A stretch of 64,000 nt of DNA. Source: Tetracentron sinense. Taxonomy: Eukaryota > Streptophyta > Magnoliopsida > Trochodendrales > Trochodendraceae. The translations under genes and the position numbers were made by a program. Below, piece after piece: positions 56,805 to 64,000 of the stretch. The notes under the pieces were generated by a model that did no database searches, was not told where the DNA came from, and saw only the letters and a list, made by a program, of their open reading frames with translations. The DNA lies in assembly GCA_015143295.1 (NCBI GenBank), contig CM026565.1, positions 25,304,052-25,368,051 of the forward strand, written 5' to 3'. Position 1 is the stretch's first letter. Each line of letters starts with the position of its first letter.

Positions 56805-57261
56805 CATAGTTCGAAAACTCGACGAGTCACCCGAGTAACTCGGACGAGTTACTTGACTCAACTGAATTTCAAGTCGAGTCACCTCAAAACTCGAAGGAGA
56901 CACTCTTTGCCGAGTTACTCGGGCGACTCAGTCAGTCAAGCCGAGTTTTTCGAGTCGCTGGACTAGGTCGAGTCACAGAAGGATATTTTTATCATTTTTT
57001 TAACCTAAACTCGAACATTACACTATTTTTGCATCATATTTTTTGAGTCTACAAAGATAACCTACTATGCGTTCTGTTAAACCTAGTTTATAGGTTTGAA
57101 GCTGTAAAACCAGCGTACTTTGAGTTCTTTTAACCTTGGATTTTTAAAGTTATTACATATATATTCGAAGTTGAACCAGGTCGAATTTTTTTTGAGTTTT
57201 TCGAGTTACTCAACTAAGCTAACTGTCGAGTCGAGTCGAGTTTTCGGGTTTTTGAACTATG
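56805..57261. mobile_element. hAT-type MITE, GAGTCGAGT-rich
   Basis: Starts CATAGTTCGAAAACTCGACG and ends GTTTTCGGGTTTTTGAACTATG, with 8-bp flanks GTGTCAAC and GTGTCAAT (seven of eight). Both halves are degenerate arrays of ACTCGG/CGAGT words around a TA-rich core. Confidence 0.75.
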
Positions 57262-57418
57262 GTGTCAATTAGTTTAGTTGATAAAGTCTCTTGGCGGAGC
57301 CATACTAGAGACTTGGGATCGAATCCCACCTACATCAAGGTTGGGAGGTTTATGGGAGGGGAGGGTTACCCCTCATTGTGTAGCCTATATGTCCTTGTGG
57401 CCCCTAATAAATCATATA
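57262..57418 (+). mobile_element. tRNA-derived SINE (probable)
   Basis: TTAGTTTAGTTGATAAAGTC reads as box A and GGGATCGAATCCC as box B at tRNA-like spacing. The body runs to CCCCTAATAAATC. No long A tail is preserved because a Helitron begins at 57419. Confidence 0.6.
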
Positions 57419-57920
57419 TCTCTACTATTATAATGAGAGAAGAGGGGTTAAAAAGTTGATTTATTTTTTTCTAATATTTCTAATGAGTCCTAATTTTATG
57501 GTATCTTACCGTTAGTAAGGGTAAATTTTTATTTTTTTCATATTTTGCTCATAACTCCATATAAAAAAAAATTAAGATATTATATTATCTTTTTTTACAT
57601 GTGAAAAGTTAGTAGGGTTATTGAAGTAATATCAACTACAACTAACAATAATCCCTCAATATCTCCATGATTCCCTCAAATCCTTATACTTATCTTCTCT
57701 CATGCTCCCTTCTTGGTCTCTCAACAAGGAGGCACACCATATCTATATTGTAACTACTTTTCAAGAGAAAATGTAGGGACATGTGCAATGAGCTAGGTAG
57801 TTTCAACCACTACTCCATCTTTTTAAGTTAAAATTTTAAAATTCTCTCATTAGAGTCCTTCTTCCTGGTCTCTCTCCCCTTCCCCTCTCTCTCATGTGGA
57901 TCACACGTACTACCCACTTA
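57419..57920 (+). mobile_element. Helitron, left arm of a large inverted repeat
   Basis: 5' end TCTCTACTATTATAATGAG after an A. The 3' region (CTCTCATGTGGATCACACG then TACTACCCACTTA) corresponds to the hairpin and CTAG of relatives, with the terminus drifted to CTTA. It matches 58298-58774 in the opposite direction along its length. Confidence 0.7.
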
Positions 57921-57925
57921 TATAT

Positions 57926-58264
57926 AGAGAAAAGGGTTCCAAATAGCAACACTTACTAGAGTTTCATGTAAGCGATGGATTCTTAGTTGTCCGATTTTGG
58001 GGTCTTTTATATAGAGATAGAAGGGTTCCAAATAGATACACTTCACAAGGAAAGAAAGGGGGAGAGACGTGAGAGAGGGAGATGAGGAGGGAGAGACATT
58101 AGAGAATATGTTTGTTTCTCTCTCATTTAAGGAAGCAGTTTCATTAAAAACCACTTTTTTGGGCTGTTTGGGATTTCAGGGTTAGATTTAAAAGACCCCA
58201 AAATCTAACAACTAAGAATCCATCGCTTAGATGAGACTCTAGTAAGCTTAGCTGTTTGGAACCC

Positions 58265-58270
<6 letters not shown>
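57926..58270. mobile_element. Foldback MITE between the two Helitrons
   Basis: Arms of about 80 bp: AGAAAAGGGTTCCAAATAGC ... GCGATGGATTCTTAGTTG on the left and its inverted partner ending GGAACCCTTCTCT on the right. A partial third copy of the end phrase is at 58017. Confidence 0.7.
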
Positions 58271-58297
<27 letters not shown>

Positions 58298-58774
58298 CTA
58301 GTGGGCGGCACGTGCGATGCACATGAGAGAGGGGAATGGGAGAGAGACTAGAAAGAGAGGTCCTAGTGAGGGCATTTTGTAAAAAAAATTAAATATTTTG
58401 GATATAGAAACTTGAGGGATTTTTTAGATAAAAAAAGCATTGTGAGGGACACGTTAGTATAAAAATGGATATTTTGAGAACTAAAAAATCCCTTTTTTTT
58501 CTCTTGAAAAATAGTTACCATGTAGTAGAGAGGGTGTGCCTCTTCGTTGAGAGAGACCAAGGAGGGAGTATGGGTGAAGATAAAGATAAAGATGAAGATT
58601 TGAGGGAATCGTGAAGATATGGAGGGATTATTGTTAGTTGTAGTTGATATTACTTCAATACTCCTACCAACTTTTCTCATTAAAAATTAGATAACATAAA
58701 ATTGGGACTCATTAGGAATATTAGAAAAGAATTAGCCAACTTTTTAACTCCGCTTCTCTCATTATAATAGTAGA
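58298..58774 (-). mobile_element. Helitron, right arm of the inverted repeat
   Basis: Minus orientation: TCTACTATTATAATGAGAG at 58774 after A, hairpin-like CATGTGCATCGCACGTG then CCGCCCACTAG at 58298 before T, next to a TA run. Confidence 0.8.
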
Positions 58775-58798
58775 TATAAATATATATATATATATATA

Positions 58799-59237
58799 CT
58801 AGTAGAGATCTTGCGCGATGCACGGGTGTGAATAAAATAAAAACCCCTACATCTCTCTGTCCCCCTTATCACAATCTCTTAAAATTTCTCTCTATCCTTC
58901 TTATCTCTCTCTTTATCTCTTATTATAATCCCCTAAAATCTCTCTCTACATTCTCTATCTATCTTTATCACTATTTCTCTTATCCCAATCTCCTAAAATC
59001 TTTCCAATGATTTTTGAATTGTAAAGAAAATGTATGTATCCCCTAAATTTTCTCCAATAGTTTTTGAATTGAGAGGGAGACGTGTGTGAGAGAAAGGGTT
59101 AACGGTTAGAATTTAAAAAATGGTACCACGTGGCATCCTTACAATTGAATTTATAGGATTCTTGGGATTGAAGATTGGAGAGCAAAGAGAGGGGGTTAGG
59201 TGGCACTTATTTGTTGGGGGTTAGGTGACACTTATTT
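58799..59237 (-). mobile_element. Helitron, 5' end lost
   Basis: 3' end ...CCCGTGCATCGCGCAAGATC then TCTACTAG at 58799, in a TA run. The body closely follows the copy at 10752-11205, but the last 20 or so bases of the 5' end are missing. Confidence 0.75.
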
Positions 59238-59590
59238 GGGCTTTAACCAAGCGAGCACAAAGGTGTTCAAGCTCAACTTGTTTACTAAACGAGCTACAGA
59301 AAGGGTTTCAAAGCTTGTTTTGCTAAGCAAATCGAGCCGAGCCAAGCTCGAGTTCGAATGGGTCGTGCCCACCCCTACTAAGGAGCTCTGCAAATAGAGC
59401 TGGATAGTACTCATGCCATTGAGTAAAAGCTCAAGCTGGCAATTCACGCTGAAGTGAACCAATCTGGTTCATCGAACATTCTCCTGCTCCTTTCGTGAAG
59501 CCCAACCCAGATTAGAGCGAAGGGCTGGGTAACAGTATGAGGAGTTCATTATGAAACTAAATGGGATGATCACCTAAAATGACTCAAAAT

Positions 59591-59704
59591 TAGGGGTGGC
59601 AATGGGTCAGATATGAGCTTGAATTTTAATGATTTCTCAATAGGCCCGGCCCGACACATTTACAAAGGGTTTGAAGCCCGAACTTGGCCTGATTGCCACC
59701 CCTA
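59591..59704. mobile_element. Miniature hAT element (114 bp)
   Basis: TAGGGGTGGCAATGGGTC at the left and GATTGCCACCCCTA at the right, with a perfect 8-bp target duplication CTCAAAAT (59583-59590 and 59705-59712). Smallest intact relative of the split element at 11244-16807. Confidence 0.88.
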
Positions 59705-59712
59705 CTCAAAAT

Positions 59713-61222
59713 AGGTGATTTGAAAGTCTTTATTAGTTTAAGTGGGCCCATTATTGAGTTGGCCTAGTTAATATTTGTCAACATTTGCTTATTAATAAAT
59801 ATTACGTGATCAATTATTTTGATCATGTGTTACTCATTCCCTAAACTAATTATGCTCTCAACAGATTTTCATCCATTCTAACTGGGATTTGTAATTGAAA
59901 ATAATAATAAGAAATGTTAATCAAAACATCGGTAAGAAATCACTTATTTGACTAATCCATATAAAGGCCAATGGTTTTTAAAGATGGAAAAAAGGGAAAA
60001 TCTGCCCGGTTAACAATCAATCCAAAGAAAATGACCTACCAAAACTCACAAAAGAGTGTTTTACATCTTCAAACTCTCAATCACTAGTAATATTGTCAGA
60101 ACCATTTTTCACAAGGTTTTTTTTTATATAACTTATTTTTTATGATGTATATTATGAAATTTATGTATAATGTCTATCATGCTGACATTATATATGATGA
60201 ACTCGTTATCGAAACATTCAACCAAGAACTGCCCCTTCCATGGATCGACTGACAAATCCATGTTTCAAAAAATTGCTATGGTTTTAGCCCCTTGGTGGGG
60301 GATCAAGAGCAGCGCCCTCAAAGTGAAATGTATGATACTGGTATAGGATTTCTCTACAGTCCTGAGTTGCAGTTTTGTTTTATTGTTTCTCTGTTTGTTT
60401 TCAAGTTGCCACTGACCCTATGATCATATAAATTTCGCACAACATGCTTCCACTATTATAGAAGTTATACAGGATAGGAGGAACCCAGCACGCGCAAAAC
60501 GACAACTTTGTAGAGCAAATTTGCAGTCTATAAGGCAGGAAATAGGGACATATTTTCCCTGATAGAAATCTTCTAACACTACAGATTTGATATACAAAGG
60601 CAAATGGATGCTAGAGGTTAGGACTCATCCTTGAAAGCAACATTGATTGATTTGTAGAGGTTAGGCCTCATCCCTGGAAAGTGTGATGAGAATAGCATGG
60701 TGACACTAATGTTTAACTGAATTCAGTAGTTATCGTACTACTTCAGATAATTTCCCTAACATATATGAACATTAAAACCATAGCAATGGTGTAGAGCTTC
60801 CAAGCTAAAATGCACTTCACTTCATTCCAGTCGATGCACATCTCCCAGCCACAGCCTAAAATTGCATCAATCGGATGACCCTAACCGTCCAACAATCCAT
60901 TCTTTTAAGATAGTGAAGTACTGAAACAAGACAATAAAAATACTGCAAGGTATATGTGCAGGAATATTGAATATCATATATAAAGGTTGACAAAGAAGTT
61001 ACACTCCAGACATGCTATAAAGAAAAGGAAATCCCCAGTCTGGTTTTCCTTTTCCGTCTGTTAATTACTTTTCACATTTTCCACTACTGACTTGTGCAAC
61101 CTATGACTAACATTTCACAAGCAAAACAAAAAGAAAACAATATGACCGACTGTAGATTTGAATACATGGCTGAAAGATATTGATATTCTGGATTACAAAA
61201 TCTTTGGATAACTGAAACTTAC
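59713..61222. other. No gene seen; possible 3' part of the POLAR-like gene
   Basis: Mostly AT-rich. An acceptor-like ATCTTTCAG (minus) at about 61176 could lead to a last exon or 3' UTR of the neighbouring POLAR-like gene. Nothing else is supported. Confidence 0.35.
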
Positions 61223-61500
61223 CTAGACAAGCACATGGCTTCCGGATATTGCTGAGAAATGATTCGTGCAGTGTCCTTCCACCAAGAGACCTCCATTTCT
61301 TTCTCATGAAGCTTGTTCTTCGTGCCTTTTAAAGCGAATTCCAGCTCTGTTATCCGCTCTTTCTGTCTCGCTTCTAGTAGCTCATGTAACCTCCTCTCAA
61401 GCTCATTCGGTGAAACTCCAAAGTTCTCCCCACTGTCAGCCTCATGAGGGTTGCCCACTTCTTCAAAACTCACGCTGAGGCTACTGTCAGGAGCAGTGTT
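61223..61500 (-). CDS. POLAR-like protein, one internal exon
   Basis: A minus-strand exon bounded by TTTTTCAG|AACACTG (acceptor, exon start 61500) and TGTCTAG|GTAAGTTT (donor, exon end 61223). It codes NTAPDSSLSVSFEEVG and then a coiled-coil segment with NELERRLHELLEARQKERIT, ELEFALKG, KLHEKEMEVSWWKDTARIIS. The LERRLHELLEARQ...WWKDTA pattern is, as I recall it, the C-terminal region of POLAR and POLAR-like scaffold proteins, which polarise at the cell cortex in the stomatal lineage and bind GSK3/BIN2-type kinases (family knowledge). Earlier exons are not visible up to 64000, so they lie beyond the window or were lost. A copia fragment occupies 62090-63305 in between. If the donor is not used, the frame ends at a TAA just inside the intron. 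Confidence 0.65.
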
Positions 61501-62089
61501 CTGAAAAAGCATGTCATTTTTAACCTTTAGGTTCAGAAGATGTGACCATGAATATGCCAAACAATTGATGATGAATGAAAAGCACCACTCCTGTAGATTG
61601 GGCAAACAGATTTGTTTGCTAAGAATTGAATTTTCTGAAATGTTAATGATATTGAGGAGAAAGCTTTGAGGTAATTAGTAATATTTATCGTAAGATGAGG
61701 AAACCAATGTTCTTAGAAGATGGAAACTCCTGTTCTTCCTACCTGTGTAGTACATGAAGCACTCATTTATGGGGTTGGGAGTTGGGACCATCAATTATGG
61801 GTCTCATCTAGAAGAATGATAGGCTCCATCAGTTGAAATAGCAGATGAGCCACTCCCATTGTGCCACACAATATTTATCAGTGGAACCAAGTTTAGTAAT
61901 CAAAGGCAGGTCTATTTGCAATGAGAGGGGACAAGAAACATTATGAAGATCATCAAGAAGGTTGTGTTGTACTTTCTTTTCCCTCTTAATATATTCTATA
62001 ATCATGCTTTATTGATAAAAAAAAAAAGTCAGGAAGGTTGTGGCTGAGACCAACTGAAAATGGCATTCTAACAGTCAATTCTTATTGTT
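61501..62089. other. Probable intron of the POLAR-like gene; nothing else seen
   Basis: No coding signal; AT-rich with an A run at 62018-62028. Confidence 0.35.
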
Positions 62090-63305
62090 TGTCAATCTAA
62101 TAGAAAACTAGAATAGTAAACTAGGGTTTGTGGAAGAGAGAAAGAGAAGAAGAGGAAGAAGGAAGGGGAATAGGGTTATGGAAAATTAATGTCTCCATCC
62201 CATTAGTTCTTTTATATTACTAATAGAATGAAATAACATAAATACCCTTAGTTACATAAAAGACAATAGATACTAAAACATAATAACATAACTAGATAAT
62301 AAAGTTGTAATGAGCTTATTTAGATGACTCATTACAACACTCCCTCTCAAGCGGGGCATCAATGTCCAACATGCCAAGGTTGCCAATAAGCCCATGATGA
62401 CGTGAAGTGTAGACACCCAGTTTTTGCTCAAATCTAACTCTTCTTCTTCTTCTTCTTTAATTCTACTTCTCCAAGGCTATAGGACTCATCCCCATCATTA
62501 GAAAATAGAAACCCATTTTATCAACCTTAACTCATTAAGCATGTGTGGGACTATACCAAGGTTTACTACCAAGCATTTCAAAACCCATGATGACATGATG
62601 AAGCAACCACCTTCATAAAAAAATCTGCTAATTGATCTTTTGTTCTTTCAAAGTTAAGAATAATTATCTTTGAAACTATCTTCTCACTTAGGAAATGTTT
62701 GTCAACCTCAATATATTTGAACTTGTCATGTTGCACTGAGTTATGTGCAATGCTAATAGCAGCTCTATTATCATAATAGAGTTTCATCTCAGATCGATTT
62801 GAGAAACTCAATTATGTCATCAAGGTCTTGATCCACGGTAACTCATAGGCTCCATGAGCCATGGCTCTATACTCTGCTTCGGTGTTAGACCGTGCAACCA
62901 CAGACTATTTCTTACTTCTCCAGGTAACCAAATTTCACCAACCAAAGTGCAATAGCTTAACGTAGATCAGTGATCTATGACTGACCAAGCCCAATCAGCA
63001 TTTGTGTATGCCTCTACCTTCAAGTGCCCATTCCGTCTGAATAATACCCCTCCACCTGGTGAAGACTTTAAGTATCTTAAAACTCGTTCCGCAACCTCAA
63101 GGATAAGCAATATCGGGATGATTCAAGGATAACTAAACCAGCATACCAACAAGTCTCTGGAACATACCAACATCTTCAAGCAACTCATCACTCTCATTGT
63201 CAAGCTTAGCATTAGCTTCTATAGAATTGCAATAGGTTTCGAGCCAAGCTTTTTAGTGTCTTCTAATAGATCAATGATATATTTTATCTGAGATATGAAG
63301 ATGCC
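62090..63305 (-). mobile_element. Ty1/copia fragment: one LTR plus RT end and RNase H
   Basis: An LTR-like stretch at about 62090-62339 (plus-strand end CATTACAACA) is followed by a polypurine tract (GAGAGGGAG on minus, 62348-62340). Then RNase H sequence (62578-62811, with YYDNRAAISIAHNSVQHD) and the end of reverse transcriptase up to about 63305, all minus. The 5' part is absent from the window. Broken, several breaks. Likely inserted in an intron of the POLAR-like gene. Confidence 0.75.
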
Positions 63306-64000
63306 ATTCCAATGTCTTCCAACACCAGGGAATCGATTTTCCTAGGGATTTCCAAGTCCCGGGTAATGAAATGTCCAGGGGAAATTGGATGTGAGAGTTG
63401 AAAAGGAGCGCTTTGCTTTATAGGTTTGAAATGGCGAAGAAAAATTTCCCAACCTATGTGGGACTAAAATAAAAAAAGGGCGATGTTTGAAATGGCAGCC
63501 CCACCTCAAATATTTTCAAAAGGGCTGCCTATGTATCAACTATCAATGGAATCAACCCACACATAGTTCCAAGGGGATGATAAATTGATTAGGGTGGTGC
63601 TAGATAATTTTAGCACGTATCTAAGAGCATTTGAACAATTTAAGCTCGTACCGAGGAGCGTTAGGACAGTTTAAGCTCATGCCTAGGAGCATGGTGAATA
63701 GTTTAAGCTCATATTCAGGAGCATGCAGACAATGGTTTGGTAAGCAATCTAAGTAGAGATTAACTAGAGGAAGAGAGGTATGAGAAGGATATTTATTCCT
63801 CTCTGTCTACATAGGAACCTCTAGTGGCGTCGATCGCTACCTAGAGAGAACCTACCCAGAAAAGGGAGGAGAGAGTCTCCGACTCTAAGCAATTAACCAA
63901 GCAAATAATAAATCAATTAAAAGATTAAAATAAAATAAATAACTTTAAAATATTATCTGCCCGAAAATCTGGTGGACTTTTGGAAAAATGACTTTTCCCG
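63306..64000. other. Repeat-like sequence with a 31-bp tandem repeat
   Basis: Four units of GAGCRTNNNRANARTTTAAG followed by CTCRTNCCNAG run from 63625 to about 63731 (period 31-32). The surroundings (GGCAGCCCCACCTC, CCCACACATAGTTCC) look like part of an LTR or other repeat, but no ends are visible. Confidence 0.5.

Noticed and set aside
57262-57340. tRNA gene
   Set aside because: Box A and box B words fit, but no cloverleaf closes; a tRNA-derived SINE head explains it.

Overview
This is 64 kb of a nuclear chromosome from a flowering plant. The evidence is spliced host genes of plant-only families (an LRR receptor-like protein, a purine permease, an LRR receptor kinase, a kiwellin-like protein and a POLAR-like protein) set in a dense bed of plant Helitrons, hAT, Mutator-like and Harbinger MITEs, tRNA-derived SINEs and LTR-element fossils. 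The species cannot be fixed from sequence alone; a dicot or magnoliid fits best.

Layout: 0-1.2 kb is the 3' end of an LRR receptor-like protein gene on the plus strand. 1.3-6 kb holds a possible LINE tail, exon-like segments of an unrecognised plus-strand gene, a hAT MITE with a clean 8-bp target duplication, and an unrecognised minus-strand gene. A gag-only Ty3/gypsy-type LTR element lies just upstream of that gene (6.0-7.7 kb). From 7.9 to 20.3 kb there is a nested transposon block: a hAT element split by two Helitrons and a Mutator-like element, one Helitron itself hit by a Harbinger-type MITE, followed by a Mutator-like element containing a roughly nine-unit tandem array. 21.9-22.4 kb is a decayed kiwellin-like gene. 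23.4-26.8 kb is again repeats. 27.8-30.1 kb is an apparently intact purine permease gene whose only visible coding intron seems to be of the GC-AG type and carries a hAT MITE. 36.1-38.6 kb is an intact LRR receptor kinase gene on the minus strand, with a likely 5'-UTR intron. 39.6-48 kb is mostly small MITEs, SINEs and degenerate repeats. 48.3-53.6 kb is an old Ty1/copia element with both LTRs and a 5-bp target duplication. 53.7-59.7 kb is a second Helitron/foldback/SINE cluster, including a 1.36-kb inverted repeat. 61.2-61.5 kb is one exon of a POLAR-like gene on the minus strand, followed on the right by a copia fragment.

The most unusual signal is a repeat module of about 75 bp, centred on TTAACCRTGGTTAAG, present in at least 25 copies. 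It occurs singly, as inverted pairs, and as a tandem array. Several inverted pairs are bordered by short near-perfect palindromes. The palindrome sequence differs between elements but is shared by the two ends of one element, and in three elements the two ends differ only by paired changes that keep the stem intact. This looks like a hairpin-bordered foldback family that I do not recognise.

The host genes show no operon-like relationship. They are independent plant genes separated by transposon blocks.
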